Numbered from the stretch's first letter, positions 25,901 through 35,696 are shown. The stretch: 64,000 nt of DNA from Nitrospira sp. CG24A (GCA_002869925.2 NEWT02000029.1:74868-138867), one strand, 5' to 3'. A program made the numbers and translations. Notes: generated by a model not told the origin, from the letters alone.

Positions 25901-28165
25901 GTCGAACGCGCCAATCGCGCCTTCTACCGTCACTTCCGCAGCGCGCCGGCCGAGACCGTCGGTCAGTTCATCTACGAAGTACACAACCACCAGTGGGACA
26001 TCCCGTCCCTGCGCGAGCTGCTAGATAAAATCCCGTCGCAGCGCACCACCATCGAAGGTTTCCTTGTCGAGCATGACTTCGACCATCTGGGCCGCCGCAC
26101 CATGCTGCTGAATGCCCGGCTCATCGAAGACCCCCTGCACAAGACAGAACGTATTCTCTTGGCCATCGAGGACATCACCGAACGAAAACAGGCGGAGGCA
26201 TTGTCGACCAGACTCGCCGCGATCGTGGAATCGTCGGATGACGCCATCGTCAGCAAAGACCTTCTCGGCATCATGACTAGTTGGAACCAGGGGGCGCAGC
26301 GGCTGTTCGGTTATACCGCTCAGGAAGCGATCGGCCAGCCGACTGCGATCCTGATCCCACTGGACCGTAAGGACGAGGAACCGCGCATCCTTGAGCGGAT
26401 CAGGCGCGGCGAAAGCACGAATCGTTACCACACCGTTCGCCGGCGCAAGGATGGGAGCCGGGTCAACGTGTCGTTGACCGTCTCACCCATCAAGGACGCC
26501 CAGGGCCAGATCATCGGCGCGTCGAAGATTGCGCATGATATCACCGAGCGCGAGTTGCTGGACGCGGCGATACGCCAGAACGAGGCGTTGTTTTCCACCA
26601 TCCTCGAGCAGGCGCCCGTCGGCATGTATATCGTCGACGCCCAATTTCGTGTACAGCAGGTCAACTCCCGGGCGCTACCGGTGTTCAACGAGGTGAAGCC
26701 GCTGATCGGCCGCGATTTTTCAGAAGTCATCACAATCCTATGGGGTGCGGAGGTCGGCGGGCAAGTCACGAATATCTTCCGGCACACCCTGGAGACAGGT
26801 GAGCCGTACATCTCGCCCGGGTTTTCCAAGCGACGCTACGATCTCGGCGTGGAGCAATCCTACCATTGGGAAACGCGGCGGGTGACCTTGCCCGACGGTC
26901 AGTGGGGCGTGGTCTGCTATTTCACCGACATCACTGAACGCAAGCGGGCCGAAGGAGAACTCGAACAGCGTGTGGTGGACCGCACACAGGAACTCCTGCA
27001 GTTGCACGCACAGTTGAGGGCGTTGACGACAGAACTGAACCTCACCGAGCAGCGTGAGCGCCGGCGTCTGGCCACCGAGCTGCACGATCATCTGGCGCAA
27101 CTGTTGGTGCTCGGGAAGATGAAACTGGGCCAAAGCAAGCGCCTGACTCAGCCGCCGGAGAAACGCGACGAGCTGATCGAAGAAACGGACGCGGTGTTGT
27201 CCGAGGCTCTCGCGTATACGCGGACATTGGTGATCGATCTCAGCCCGCCGATCCTGCGCGAGTTCGGTTTGCCGGCGGCGCTTCGATGGCTGGGCGAGCG
27301 GATGCAGCGGCATGAATTGGCGGTGACGGTACAGATCGAGGTCGAAGACCTGCCGTTACCGGAGGATCAAGCCGTGCTCCTGTTCCAATCGGTCCGCGAG
27401 CTGTTGATGAACACGATCAAACATGCGCACTCCCACACCGCCACGGTACTGATGGCGCAGGTGTCAGGCGCCCTGCGCATTGAGGTGCGAGACGAAGGCG
27501 TCGGCTTCGATATTGCTGCTGATACTCCTACCGTCGCATCTTCGAAGTTCGGGCTCTTTAGCATTCGCGAGCGCATGCGAGCGCTGGGCGGGCACTTCGA
27601 TGTGCAATCCACGCCGGGCGAAGGGGCGACGGCCACGCTGATCGTCCCTTTGACAGGGAGTCCTGAGACGAAGGCGCTGAGTCCGTTGAAAGACAGTTCT
27701 CAGTCCTTGCTGAGCGCTGAATTGGATTCTACTCAGCACTCAAACCGCAGCACACAGCACTCGAATCGGATTCGTGTCTTGCTGGTGGACGATCACGCCA
27801 TGGTGCGGCAGGGCTTGCGCACGGTGCTGGATGCCTATCCTGACCTGGAGGTAGTGGGTGAAGCCTGGAATGGTAAAGAGGCGGTGGCGTCTGCCGAACG
27901 GCTGCAGCCGTCCATCGTCGTGATGGACATCAATATGCCGATGATGAATGGGATCGACGCGACGGCCGAGATCGTCGCCCGTTATCCGGACATCGTCGTC
28001 ATTGGCTTGTCGGTGCAAGCCGGTGGTGCCAACGAGGAGGCCATGAAGAAAGCGGGCGCTGCGATATTGCTCACGAAAGAAGCAGCGGTGGATGAGCTCT
28101 ACCAGGCGATTCTGGAAGCGCTAAAAGAAAAAGCCCTCGGCGAGAAAGACAGTCTTAAGTACTGA
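22985..28165 (+). CDS. Giant CheB-CheR-PAS-histidine kinase-receiver hybrid
   Basis: About 1,726 residues. Order: CheB methylesterase (GVGASAGGLEAF Ser, VQHLDPDH His, LSGTASDGT Asp, all three catalytic residues present), CheR methyltransferase (VLGCSTGQEAYSLAM SAM loop), a coiled coil of ANEELQ-type heptads, several PAS domains (DDAIVSKDLLGIMTSWNQGAQRLFGY is the clearest), a HisKA_3 kinase (RRRLATELHDHLAQLL) with HATPase, and a C-terminal receiver (VVMDINMPMMNG) with no output domain. It probably senses a cytosolic signal, with self-methylation, and passes phosphate to NarL-type regulators. ATG 22985 is chosen; GTG 22916 is in frame. Neither has a clear ribosome binding site. Confidence 0.93.
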   Translation: MPSRRTPAAPRPKKRRQSATVLPASLPVEQEKEDRSDDRSNRVLIVGVGASAGGLEAFTQLLKHLPLDTGMAFVLVQHLDPDHESALTQILSRATPLPVGEVTHNQPLQANHVYVIPRDTNLSIVEGLLKLEPRERTRTPHRPIDTFFESLAQDQRERAIGVVLSGTASDGTLGLEAIKAEGGITFAQDNSAKYDSMPRSAVAAGCVDLVLSPGDIAKELVRIAQHPFVAGRPLELPTRAEKDHENAIAHQEDDQPLSSEGRGTPLTGGRQARDEAEQGNKDPANGAEDGYKKIMLLLRNHSGVDFSLYRSSTIQRRITRRIVLTRQDTLKGYARFLQGNTEELDSLFSDVLISVTSFFRNPEAFDVLQRDILPKLLVQRGDDPVRCWVLGCSTGQEAYSLAMSFVEATRKAPHARKFQIFATDLNEKLLEKARHGLYAKTLAQDISPERLRQFFVEEDGGYRISKALREMVVFARQNLIADPPFSRMDLISCRNLLIYLDPSLQQKALPTFHYALKPHGYLLLGASESVGGFTSLFEPVDRKHKIFSKKPAPTPGFHMPVRKEQAKRAARGSLRPLPIGKMGLPDGVEPPDNFRGELNAQREADRIAVSQFAPPGVLINDGLQVLQFRGPTGAYLEPPAGKASFDVLKMAREGLMLPLRAAINKAKQGNKTVRAENVRVKRDGVTQTIHVAVIPLKNLQERCFLVVFEEAGETGRAAGLARARRQPAATPLSAQLKLRRIAELETDLFETREYLQAIQEQHEAANEELQAANEEVQSANEELQSINEELETSKEELESANEELTTVNEEMLNRNVDLHRLNNDLVNLQASTKLAIVLLGRDLTVRRFSPQAEKQFDLLAADVGRPISHIRHALVLIDGAESPLDLEALSADVITNVREQEREVRDKGGRWHSLRVRPYLTLDNKVDGAVLVLLDIDALKRSEQAAAVAREFAENTVETVREPLLVLDHQLHVERANRAFYRHFRSAPAETVGQFIYEVHNHQWDIPSLRELLDKIPSQRTTIEGFLVEHDFDHLGRRTMLLNARLIEDPLHKTERILLAIEDITERKQAEALSTRLAAIVESSDDAIVSKDLLGIMTSWNQGAQRLFGYTAQEAIGQPTAILIPLDRKDEEPRILERIRRGESTNRYHTVRRRKDGSRVNVSLTVSPIKDAQGQIIGASKIAHDITERELLDAAIRQNEALFSTILEQAPVGMYIVDAQFRVQQVNSRALPVFNEVKPLIGRDFSEVITILWGAEVGGQVTNIFRHTLETGEPYISPGFSKRRYDLGVEQSYHWETRRVTLPDGQWGVVCYFTDITERKRAEGELEQRVVDRTQELLQLHAQLRALTTELNLTEQRERRRLATELHDHLAQLLVLGKMKLGQSKRLTQPPEKRDELIEETDAVLSEALAYTRTLVIDLSPPILREFGLPAALRWLGERMQRHELAVTVQIEVEDLPLPEDQAVLLFQSVRELLMNTIKHAHSHTATVLMAQVSGALRIEVRDEGVGFDIAADTPTVASSKFGLFSIRERMRALGGHFDVQSTPGEGATATLIVPLTGSPETKALSPLKDSSQSLLSAELDSTQHSNRSTQHSNRIRVLLVDDHAMVRQGLRTVLDAYPDLEVVGEAWNGKEAVASAERLQPSIVVMDINMPMMNGIDATAEIVARYPDIVVIGLSVQAGGANEEAMKKAGAAILLTKEAAVDELYQAILEALKEKALGEKDSLKY

Positions 28166-28527
28166 GCTGCATCCCGCTCGTCATCCTTCAGTCGAGTCAC
28201 GAGGCCACGAGATAACGAGTCCAGCCCCAAGCTTGATCCGGAGCGACATATCAACGAGAGACATGTGGGGTTCATCATTCGGCTCCTTTTCAACGAGTAT
28301 TTCGAACGTATAATTTCACCGCTCCTCCTTTGGCGGACTTTTTCAGCATCCTGCTAGGGGTTTTCCTAGTTTAGTATCAGAGCCCCTTGCCTCTATAATC
28401 AGCCCTGCTGAATCGGCGCAGAAATGTCGATGCGGCATACACGTACGGCCTTCATTCAATCACGTCACGCGGTCCAATCGTTTGTTCTCATGAGAAAGTT
28501 GATGGCGAAACTTTCGTGCTCAACAAT
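28166..28527. other. Gap holding a repeat end and an operator
   Basis: No gene. GGACTTTTTCAGCATCCTGC at 28335-28354 matches the repeat end at 57433-57452. An ACTAGG-type site follows at 28353-28370. Confidence 0.5.
28353..28370 (+). promoter_or_regulatory. ACTAGG-N6-CCTAGT palindrome, site 8
   Basis: GCTAGG-GGTTTT-CCTAGT, 158 bases before the PAS kinase operon start at 28528. The core GGTTTTCCTAG is identical to site 7 in front of the other large kinase. Confidence 0.7.
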
Positions 28528-31161
28528 ATGGAACAAAGAGAAATGACCATGGGGCAGTCCGGCCTTCGATGGAAACTCGAGGCCACCGTGACGATCGCAT
28601 TGGCCGCCTTGGGCGTCCTGGGTGTGTTCGCTTTGGACCTCTTGACCCCGCTTGGCTATGCGGTGTGGGTCGGATATGGCCTGCCTCTGTGGGCCCTGTC
28701 CCGGTTTCCCACGAAGACGACGTTCCTGGTTCTTGCCACAACGCTCGCCTGCACCGGATTGATCGCCGCCGGGTACGTCCTGTCGCCACCTGGAATGCCC
28801 CCGGTCATGGCGCTGGTGAATCGGACGATAGGCGTCTGTTTTCTATGGGTCATGACTGGCGTCCTTCTCAGGACGAGAGCCAATGACGAGCGGTTCAGAG
28901 CCACCCAAGAACACCTTCAGCAGAGCGAGGCACGCTATCGGGAACTCGTACAGGCTCTTCCTGCAGCCGTCTATACCTGCGATGAGCGTGGACGGATCAC
29001 GCTCTACAACCAAGCCGCGGTCGCCTTGTGGGGGCGCGAACCGGAAGTCGGCAAGGATCTGTGGTGCGGATCGTGGAAGATCTACCGGCCTGACGGCGCT
29101 CCGCTTCCATTGGACGAATGTCCGATGGCGGTCACCTTGCGCGAGGGCCAGGCGACTCACGACGAAGAGATCGTCATCGAAAGGCCCGACGGCACGAGAC
29201 GCCATGTGCTGCCGCACCCCGAGCCCATGCGGAACGCAACGGGAACGGTCGTCGGTGCAGTGAACATGCTGGTGGACATTACCGACCGCAAACAGGCCGA
29301 GCATGCTGCGGCGCACCTGGCGGCGATTGTGACATCCTCCGCCGATGCCATAATCAGCAAGGACCTGCAGGGGATGGTGCGCAGCTGGAACCGGGCAGCG
29401 GAACGTCTGTTCGGATATACGGCGGAGGAAATGATCGGGCAGCCGGTGAGCCTGCTCATCCCTCCCGATCGGAAGGATGAAGAACCCGCTATTCTCAAAC
29501 AAATCGAGCGAGGCGAAACGATCGAGCAGTATGAAACGATCCGGCGTCGGAAAGACGGGACCGATCTGCAGATCTCTCTGACGGTGTCTCCGCTCATCGA
29601 TTCTCACGGGAGAGTCATCGGAGCCTCGAAGATCGCGCGGAATATCACGGAACAGAAACGCATTGAGGCGGCGCTCCGCCGCAGTGAACGGGATCTGTCG
29701 GATTTTTTCGACAATGCCAGTGTCGGCCTGCATTGGGTCGGGCCTGACGGTATTATCACGAGGGTGAACCAGACCGAGCTGGACCTGCTTGGATACAGCC
29801 GCGAGGAATATGTGGGCCGTCACATCGGTGAATTTCATGCCGATCAGCCTGTTATTCAGGATATCCTTAGCCGGCTTGCCGGTGGTGAGACCCTGCGCGA
29901 ATATCCCGCGAGAATCCGATGCAAAGACGGTTCGATCCTCGACGGGCTCATTAATTCAAATACCTTGTTCGAGGAGGGCAAGTTTATCCATACCCGCTGT
30001 TTTACCCGTGACGTGACCAACCGCAAGCGTGCGGATGAGGCGCTGCGGGAAAGCGAGGAGCGGTTCCATACGTTGGCCGATAATATGTCGCAGTTCGCGT
30101 GGACGGCGGACCCCACGGGCTGGGTCTTTTGGTATAACCAGCGTTGGTATGCGTATACCGGCACGACGTTCGAAGAGATGCAGGGCTGGGGATGGGAGAA
30201 GGTTCATCATCCAGACCATCTCAATCGTGTCGTCACAAAATGGCGGCACGCGCATATCACCGGCGAGCCGTGGGAAGACACCTTTCCGCTCCGCGGCCTT
30301 GACGGAACCTACCGCTGGTTTCTCTCGCGAGCATTGCCCATTCGGGATGCAGAAGGTCGAATCATTCGGTGGTTCGGCACCAACACGGACATCACCGAGC
30401 TGCGCGAGGCGCAAGCTTCTCTGCTCATAAGCCAGGAACGGATAAAGAAGCAGGCGGCCGCATTGGCCGAAGCAAACAAGGAGCTGGTATCCTTTTCCTA
30501 TTCGGTCTCGCACGACTTGCGCGCCCCGCTGCGGACGATCGACGCCTTCAGCCGCATCGTGGAAGAAGATCATGGCGCTCATTTGAATGCCGAAGCGAGT
30601 CGCTGCTTGACCATCGTCCGAAAGGCTGTCGGTTACGCAGGCGAATTGATCGACGATCTCCTGGAGTTTTCCAGACTGGGTCGGCAGGACATGACTTTCA
30701 GTGCGGTCACGATGGAGCAATTGGCGCGTGAGACGGCGGACGATCTGATGACCATGCAGGGAGACCGGCAGATTCATCTCACCGTGGGGAATTTGCCCCC
30801 GTGTCAGGGAGACCCGCGGTTCCTGAAACTCGTCTGGACCAATTTGCTCACCAATGCCTTCAAGTACACCAAGGATCGGAACGAGTGCAGCATCGAAGTC
30901 GGCTGGATGCCGGACGATGCGATCGCGGAGGCGGTGACGTACTATGTCAAGGACGACGGTGTGGGGTTCGACATGAAATACGTACACAAGCTGTTCAACG
31001 TGTTTCAACGGTTGCATCGGAAAGAGGATTTCGAGGGCACCGGCGTCGGACTGGCTATCGTTCATCGCATCGTCTCCCGTCACGGAGGGCGGGTCTGGGC
31101 CGAGGGCAAGGTGGACGGCGGCGCCACGTTCTTTTTTTCTCTGCGAAAGGCCACGGCATGA
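28528..31161 (+). CDS. Membrane PAS sensor histidine kinase
   Basis: About 877 residues. Four hydrophobic helices (about 10-110) anchor the protein. Four PAS domains follow ([44 protein letters not shown]; a third starting [19 protein letters not shown]; a fourth [18 protein letters not shown]). The kinase core has the phospho-accepting His in [15 protein letters not shown] and an ATPase domain with [18 protein letters not shown] and GTGVGLAIV. The architecture is like cyanobacterial phytochrome-style kinases that use Rcp1-type receivers. ATG 28528 is preferred; 28543 is also possible. Its stop overlaps the ATG of the receiver gene. Confidence 0.93.
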   Translation: MEQREMTMGQSGLRWKLEATVTIALAALGVLGVFALDLLTPLGYAVWVGYGLPLWALSRFPTKTTFLVLATTLACTGLIAAGYVLSPPGMPPVMALVNRTIGVCFLWVMTGVLLRTRANDERFRATQEHLQQSEARYRELVQALPAAVYTCDERGRITLYNQAAVALWGREPEVGKDLWCGSWKIYRPDGAPLPLDECPMAVTLREGQATHDEEIVIERPDGTRRHVLPHPEPMRNATGTVVGAVNMLVDITDRKQAEHAAAHLAAIVTSSADAIISKDLQGMVRSWNRAAERLFGYTAEEMIGQPVSLLIPPDRKDEEPAILKQIERGETIEQYETIRRRKDGTDLQISLTVSPLIDSHGRVIGASKIARNITEQKRIEAALRRSERDLSDFFDNASVGLHWVGPDGIITRVNQTELDLLGYSREEYVGRHIGEFHADQPVIQDILSRLAGGETLREYPARIRCKDGSILDGLINSNTLFEEGKFIHTRCFTRDVTNRKRADEALRESEERFHTLADNMSQFAWTADPTGWVFWYNQRWYAYTGTTFEEMQGWGWEKVHHPDHLNRVVTKWRHAHITGEPWEDTFPLRGLDGTYRWFLSRALPIRDAEGRIIRWFGTNTDITELREAQASLLISQERIKKQAAALAEANKELVSFSYSVSHDLRAPLRTIDAFSRIVEEDHGAHLNAEASRCLTIVRKAVGYAGELIDDLLEFSRLGRQDMTFSAVTMEQLARETADDLMTMQGDRQIHLTVGNLPPCQGDPRFLKLVWTNLLTNAFKYTKDRNECSIEVGWMPDDAIAEAVTYYVKDDGVGFDMKYVHKLFNVFQRLHRKEDFEGTGVGLAIVHRIVSRHGGRVWAEGKVDGGATFFFSLRKATA

Positions 31162-31619
31162 TCAACGGGACGGAGATTTTATTGATCGAAGACAACCCCG
31201 ACGATGTGGAAATCACGTTGCGGGCGTTTCAAAAATATCATTTGGCGAATAAGATTCATGTGGTGCGTGACGGGGAGGAAGCATTGGAACGTCTCTTTGG
31301 CACAGGGCGATACGTCGATCGGCCCCTTTGCTCGCATATCCGGTTGATTCTTCTCGACATCAAGCTCCCGAAGGTCGACGGCCTTGAGGTCCTCCAGCGG
31401 TGTAAATCGGACCCACGCACCAAGAACATTCCTGTGGTGGTTCTCACGTCCTCCAGAGAAGATCACGATTTGGTTGAGAGTTATAACCTGGGCGTAAACA
31501 GCTATGTCGTCAAGCCGGTCGACTTTTCCCAATTCACCGAAGCGGTTCGGCAATTGGGCTTGTATTGGATGGTGTTGAACGAGCGTCCGTCAGAGCAGTC
31601 CTCCGAGGGGAAGGACTAA
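31158..31619 (+). CDS. Stand-alone receiver domain, Rcp1-like
   Basis: 153 residues, one receiver domain only: [19 protein letters not shown], phospho-acceptor Asp in [17 protein letters not shown], and [12 protein letters not shown] with the switch Lys in [12 protein letters not shown]. Rcp1-like receivers are usual partners of PAS/phytochrome-type kinases such as the one directly upstream, with which it shares an ATGA overlap. No DNA-binding domain, so it acts as a phospho-relay or protein-binding switch. The next hybrid begins four bases downstream. The much longer frame starting at 30801 is a shadow of the kinase. Confidence 0.93.
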   Translation: MINGTEILLIEDNPDDVEITLRAFQKYHLANKIHVVRDGEEALERLFGTGRYVDRPLCSHIRLILLDIKLPKVDGLEVLQRCKSDPRTKNIPVVVLTSSREDHDLVESYNLGVNSYVVKPVDFSQFTEAVRQLGLYWMVLNERPSEQSSEGKD

Positions 31620-31623
31620 GCGC

Positions 31624-33375
31624 ATGGACGATTTGCACATCTTGTTCGTCGAAGACAATCCGGTGGATACCGAATTGGCTGTCCGGGAACTGCAGAAAAG
31701 CGGCTTCGACATGAAGTGGCAGCGAGTCGATACACAGCCGGACTTCATGAACCGCCTGGCCCAAGATCCTCCGGACATCATTATTTCAGACGATGCCATG
31801 CCGCAATTCTGTGCGAGTGAGGCGTTACAGTGTTTGCGAGAAAGCAGGCTGACGATCCCCTTCATCGTCCTGTCGCACGCCATTGGGGAAGATGAAGCCG
31901 TGCAGCTGATGCGCAACGGCGCGGCCGACTATCTCCGCAAGGACCGGACGGGCCGTTTGGGCGAGGCGGTGCGCCATGCATTGGAGGAACAGCGGTTGCG
32001 TTCGCAATACGCCGGAGCGCAGGAAGAACTGCGGCTCTTGAACCGAGAATTGGAGAAGCGGGTCGTGGAGAGAACTGCTGAACTCGAGGCGGCCACTCGC
32101 GCGAAGGCTCATGAACTTTCCGAACGTCAACAGGCCGAAGTGCAGCTGCGCCGGCTGGCCGACACGCTGGAAGAGCGGGTCCAGGAGCGAACACTACAGC
32201 TCGCGACCTCTTACGACCGGCTCCGGGCCCTCGCCACAGACTTAACAGTCGCTGAACAGTCGGCGCGGCGGAAGCTGGCGACAGAGTTGCACGACTATTT
32301 GGCTCAACTGCTGGTCGTGACTCGCATGAAAGTGGGCCAGTTGTTGAGGCAGGATCACGATGTAGAAGTGCGGATGATCGTAGAGGATGTCGATAAGTTG
32401 CTGCATCAATCACTCGACTATACCCGTTCGCTGGTATCGGAACTTACCCCGGTGGCTCTGTACGAGCGGGGCCTGGGCGCCGCCCTCCAGTGGCTGGGCG
32501 ATCAGATGCGTCGACAGGAGATATTGAACGTCGAGGTGTCTCTCGACGTAGCCGACCTGCAACTTCCAGAGGCAGATGCCGTGTTGCTGTTCCAGTCAGT
32601 TCGGGAATTATTGTTCAACGTGCTCAAACACGGACAAACCGATCGGGCGGCCGTTTCGATGACCTACGCCCAGAATGTATTATCCCTCACGGTGTCGGAT
32701 CAGGGATGCGGCTTCAATATCGAAAAATTGCGCAACGATCGTTCCGATCGGTTCGGGCTGCTCAGCATTCGCGAGCGGATGATGGACCTGGGTGGGGGAT
32801 TCGACCTGCAATCGGAACCGGGGAAGGGAACTGTTGCGTCGCTCCATCTGCCCTGTACGCCGCTCGACGCGGGTATCGAGGAACCAGCGGCCGAAGGGAA
32901 GCAGTCGGCTGCCTCAGAAGGCACAGTATGTGGGGGGCAGTGCCACCCTAGTGTGTCCGTCGATAATCTTTCCGACGGGAATAAATCGACCGCGGTCCGG
33001 ATACTGATTGTCGACGATCACCAATTGGTGAGAGAAGGTCTTCACTGTCTTTTGAAGGAATACGATGACATGACTGTGGTCGGAGAAGCCTCTACTGGGC
33101 AGCAGGCGCTTCAATTGGTCGGTACGCTCATGCCGGACGTCGTGATTATGGATATGCAGATGCCCGGTTGGAATGGGGCTGAAGCTACCAGAAGGATCTT
33201 GAAACAATACCCCTTGATCACAGTCATCGGACTCTCCGTTCAAACTGATCCACACGTTAGCCGATCCATGCTTGAGGCCGGGGCCGCGGTATTTTTACCG
33301 AAGGAAGCGATTAACACCGACCTCTATGCCGCAATTCGTGACGCCGTTAGTCGCCCGCCCGCTCCTAAGCCATAA
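31624..33375 (+). CDS. Receiver-HisKA_3 kinase-receiver hybrid
   Basis: 583 residues. An N-terminal receiver (ILFVEDNPVDTELAVRELQ, Asp in IIISDDAMPQ), a long coiled linker (about 125-205), HisKA_3 phospho-acceptor RRKLATELHDYLAQLLVV, HATPase (VRELLFNVLKHG, SDQGCGFNIE, FGLLSIRERM) and a C-terminal receiver (RILIVDDHQLVREGL, VVIMDMQMPGWNG). The kinase-receiver half is clearly homologous to the end of the giant CheB/CheR hybrid. Three genes here form a likely phosphorelay: PAS kinase, single receiver, then this hybrid. Its last receiver lacks an output domain, so the orphan NarL-type regulators at 16-17.7 kb are candidate end points. Confidence 0.93.
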   Translation: MDDLHILFVEDNPVDTELAVRELQKSGFDMKWQRVDTQPDFMNRLAQDPPDIIISDDAMPQFCASEALQCLRESRLTIPFIVLSHAIGEDEAVQLMRNGAADYLRKDRTGRLGEAVRHALEEQRLRSQYAGAQEELRLLNRELEKRVVERTAELEAATRAKAHELSERQQAEVQLRRLADTLEERVQERTLQLATSYDRLRALATDLTVAEQSARRKLATELHDYLAQLLVVTRMKVGQLLRQDHDVEVRMIVEDVDKLLHQSLDYTRSLVSELTPVALYERGLGAALQWLGDQMRRQEILNVEVSLDVADLQLPEADAVLLFQSVRELLFNVLKHGQTDRAAVSMTYAQNVLSLTVSDQGCGFNIEKLRNDRSDRFGLLSIRERMMDLGGGFDLQSEPGKGTVASLHLPCTPLDAGIEEPAAEGKQSAASEGTVCGGQCHPSVSVDNLSDGNKSTAVRILIVDDHQLVREGLHCLLKEYDDMTVVGEASTGQQALQLVGTLMPDVVIMDMQMPGWNGAEATRRILKQYPLITVIGLSVQTDPHVSRSMLEAGAAVFLPKEAINTDLYAAIRDAVSRPPAPKP

Positions 33376-33476
33376 TCACGGTCCCCTCGAACAGTCGGCG
33401 TAGCTAGAAGTGGATTCGTCCATTGCCGAAATTCCCAGAATTTCTCAAGGTGTGGATAGGTCCATAATCCCAGCCT

Positions 33477-33643
33477 TCACCCGCCTACGCAGGAAGCCAC
33501 AGCTGCCCGTCCTCCGCAGTAGACTGCTACGGAGGATGGATAAAGCTGTGGAGGAATGCGCAGCGGGTGTCCTCCGAAGCCTTGGCGAAGGAGGACACGC
33601 TTCGGCGGGTTCCGCCGAAGACACAAAGGGACCACCGCTGTAA
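33477..33643. repeat. Multi-hairpin palindromic repeat
   Basis: Three hairpins in a row: CCTCCGCAGTAGACTGCTACGG region (33511-33535), GTGTCCTCC/GGAGGACAC (about 33567-33601) and CTTCGGCGG/CCGCCGAAG (33600-33620), with outer arms CCACAGCT/AGCTGTGG. It shares the CTTGGCGAAGGAGG block with the repeats at 17938-18067. It follows the hybrid kinase gene and probably forms a stable branched RNA. Confidence 0.75.
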
Positions 33644-33659
33644 AGCCGTGGGGCTCCAC

Positions 33660-33824
33660 TTAGGCAGGGGGCCTCCTTCCCATAATGAAGCTGACAAGGG
33701 CGCTGATGAGAAAGACGACAAACAGCACATAGGCGATCTGAGTCGCCGCCCCTGCGACTCCAGAGACCCCCAGAAGCCCCGCGACCAGCCCAATGATAAG
33801 AAATGTAATGGACCAACTCAGCAT
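33660..33824 (-). CDS. DUF1328 small membrane protein
   Basis: A 54-residue, two-helix membrane protein: [49 protein letters not shown] tail. This is the YtjA/DUF1328 pattern, found widely in stress-linked clusters. ATG 33824 has GGAAGGAGG upstream; the longer frame to 33872 lacks support. It stands with csbD, catalase and other stress genes on the same strand. Confidence 0.88.
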   Translation of the reverse strand: MLSWSITFLIIGLVAGLLGVSGVAGAATQIAYVLFVVFLISALVSFIMGRRPPA

Positions 33825-33892
33825 AATGGAACCTCCTTCCGATGAAAACTGGCGGCACTTACTACAGGCCAAGAGATCTCGCTAATGGGCAC

Positions 33893-33922
33893 CGATTCCG
33901 CCGCCGGCAGGCGGCGGAATCG
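33893..33922 (-). terminator. Strong 13-bp hairpin
   Basis: CGATTCCGCCGCC and GGCGGCGGAATCG pair perfectly around a GGCA loop between the end of the barrel gene and the DUF1328 start. No T-run, so it may be an mRNA-stabilising or attenuating stem and not a classical terminator. Confidence 0.5.
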
Positions 33923-33980
33923 ATGCGGTTGTCTCAGCCGCCTCTTTGGTCCTTGCCCATCGCCCGTCCCGACCAACCAA

Positions 33981-34574
33981 CTAGAAATGGAAGTTGAGGC
34001 CTGCCGTGATCATATGGCCGTTGTCGTTGAAGCTTTTATCTCTGATGTTTTGGTCTCTCGATTCAATGTTTTCCAGCCAAATGTAACGATACGTGCTGTC
34101 GATCGAGATGTGGTCGCTGATGAAGAATTGGAGCCCTCCCCCCGCATGGACACCGAATCGATTTTGCGTGTCGTCGAAATTCCCCGGTCCTTTGACCGTG
34201 GTGTAGTACCACCCTCCCCCGCCGAGCAGAAAGGGGGCCAAGCGAGTGTGGCCCAAAGGATAGATCAATGCAGAGACTTGCACGGGGTAGGTGTGCGTCT
34301 TGGTGCCTTCTGTATCTTGTTGCCGATAGTCAGCGGACCCTTCGAACGACAAATATCTAAACGGATTGACCCGGACCTGTGCGCCACCGAACCACCGCGA
34401 TTGTCCTTCCTGCGGATCGTAATAGGTGGCTCGACCACCGACCGAGAAAAAGCCGATATCCATTTGTTTAAACAGATCGTTATCTGCGGCTTCGGACTGC
34501 GGGATTGTCATCGGGACCAAAGCCCCCGCAATAGCGAGTGCGAAGCCGGTCACAATCATTTTTACTTTCCACAT
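33981..34574 (-). CDS. Outer-membrane beta-barrel protein (OmpA/OmpW-like size)
   Basis: 197 residues with a signal peptide (…VTGFALAIAGALVPM… cleaved near SEA-AD) and about eight amphipathic strands: FFSVGGRATYYD, RYLSFEGSADYR, APFLLGGGGWYYT, NRFGVHAGGGLQFFIS, ISIDSTYRYIWLE, ending HMITAGLNFHF, a C-terminal aromatic as in barrel proteins. The ribosome binding site GGGAGG is clear. It is probably an outer-membrane protein of the 8-strand type; function unknown. Confidence 0.85.
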   Translation of the reverse strand: MWKVKMIVTGFALAIAGALVPMTIPQSEAADNDLFKQMDIGFFSVGGRATYYDPQEGQSRWFGGAQVRVNPFRYLSFEGSADYRQQDTEGTKTHTYPVQVSALIYPLGHTRLAPFLLGGGGWYYTTVKGPGNFDDTQNRFGVHAGGGLQFFISDHISIDSTYRYIWLENIESRDQNIRDKSFNDNGHMITAGLNFHF

Positions 34575-34957
34575 CCTGGAACCTCCCTGTAAAGCTGTTG
34601 AAATTTCATCGTTTTAGACCCTTCACTTCTTCATCCCGTCTTCTACCGTGGGCATTTTAAGGTGCGGTAGGTGAGTCAGACCCACCGCACCCTTGGTCGT
34701 ACATTCTCCACCGACATAGATGGACATTCGCCGACTCACGTCATCGAAACGCGGTGGAAATAGCGTCATATATCTCCAGCCGTTCTCCGATGCCCCATGT
34801 CAGCCTGCGATCATCGCATCTCTTAGCATCGCCAGATCGAACAGCCCGTCTCACGGACGGCCCGCCCTCGCAACCGGTGCCGAAATCCGGTGGAAGCGCT
34901 CGATAGCTTCGCTTTCTCGCTTCTTCCGAAGGAGAAGGAAGGGGCGGATCTGTTGAG
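34575..34957. other. Gap between csbD and the barrel gene
   Basis: No gene supported. GGTGCGGTAGGT and ACCCACCGCACC (34661-34692) form a 12-bp hairpin with one mismatch; on the minus strand it is followed by TTAAAAT, so it may terminate csbD transcription. Confidence 0.45.
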
Positions 34958-35203
34958 CTACTTGCGCCCCGAACGTGCGACCGTCTCCGATTCTTTCGTG
35001 TTGGTTTGGGCGGTTCGGTACCATTCATCCGCCCATTTGCTGACCTCGTCTTTGCGGTCAGCATACCGTTCCTGCATCAGCCCCTTGAACTTGTCATAGT
35101 TCCCTTCCACTGTCGTAAGATCGTCGTCCGTAATCTCTCCCCACTGTTTCTTGAGCTCGCCCTTGAATTGATTCCACTTACCCTTGAAATGATCGGCGTT
35201 CAT
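34958..35203 (-). CDS. csbD: CsbD-family stress protein
   Basis: 81 residues: MNADHFKGKWNQFKGELKKQ, WGEITDDDLTTVEGNYDKFKG, a textbook CsbD domain, followed by a charged tail (ERYADRKDEVSKWADEW). CsbD proteins are small, hydrophilic and induced by general stress. ATG 35203 has AAAGGAGGAGC directly upstream; the longer frame to 35332 is rejected. An ACTAGG-type site lies 195 bases upstream with TATATGTAC-like sequence between. Confidence 0.93.
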   Translation of the reverse strand: MNADHFKGKWNQFKGELKKQWGEITDDDLTTVEGNYDKFKGLMQERYADRKDEVSKWADEWYRTAQTNTKESETVARSGRK

Positions 35204-35397
35204 GTTGCTCCTCCTTTGGTTATGAGATGAAGGGGTTCCGGCGTACGCGACGTCGAGGGAGGTCATTTTGAGAAGAAACGCGGCGCGGCTCACTTCCAGG
35301 CCTGACTGATATTTGATTGTGGGAAATTTCATGGTCCTTCCTCGACTCGCTTGCCCTACTAATACTGTACATATACCGCGGCCATGGAAGAGCGAGG

Positions 35398-35415
35398 ACT
35401 GGGTTGTTCCCTAGT
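35398..35415 (-). promoter_or_regulatory. ACTAGG-N6-CCTAGT palindrome, site 9
   Basis: In gene direction ACTAGG-GAACAA-CCCAGT upstream of csbD. It is almost identical to site 10 before the hemerythrin gene (ACTAGG-GTACAA-CCCAGT). The rest of the 35204-35696 gap has only a small GAGCAGC/GCTGCTC hairpin near 35481-35500. Confidence 0.65.
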
Positions 35416-35696
35416 TTTTGGGGAAGGCAACCCATCCGGTATAGGAAGCTGTTGTGAAGCCTTGAGATCGCGATGCAGATCGAGCAGCCGTCGTGCTGCT
35501 CAATCCTAGAGCGGCATAAAGTAATTAGTAGTAGCAGTCAGTGCCGAGAGCTCCTCAGTATGTTTTTTATCCTCGGCCTGAATCTCTTCAGGCAATCGAT
35601 GTGCGGGAGGTTTCGGACTTAGGGACCGTGCAACTGTTTACCGAAGAATACGCCTCACGCTCAGGGAAGAGGTGGTTACCCGCAAGATGTGGCTCA

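Noticed and set aside
28843-29838. 331-codon minus-strand frame and a 375-codon one at 29956-31083
   Set aside because: Antisense shadows of the PAS kinase with no recognisable domains or start signals.
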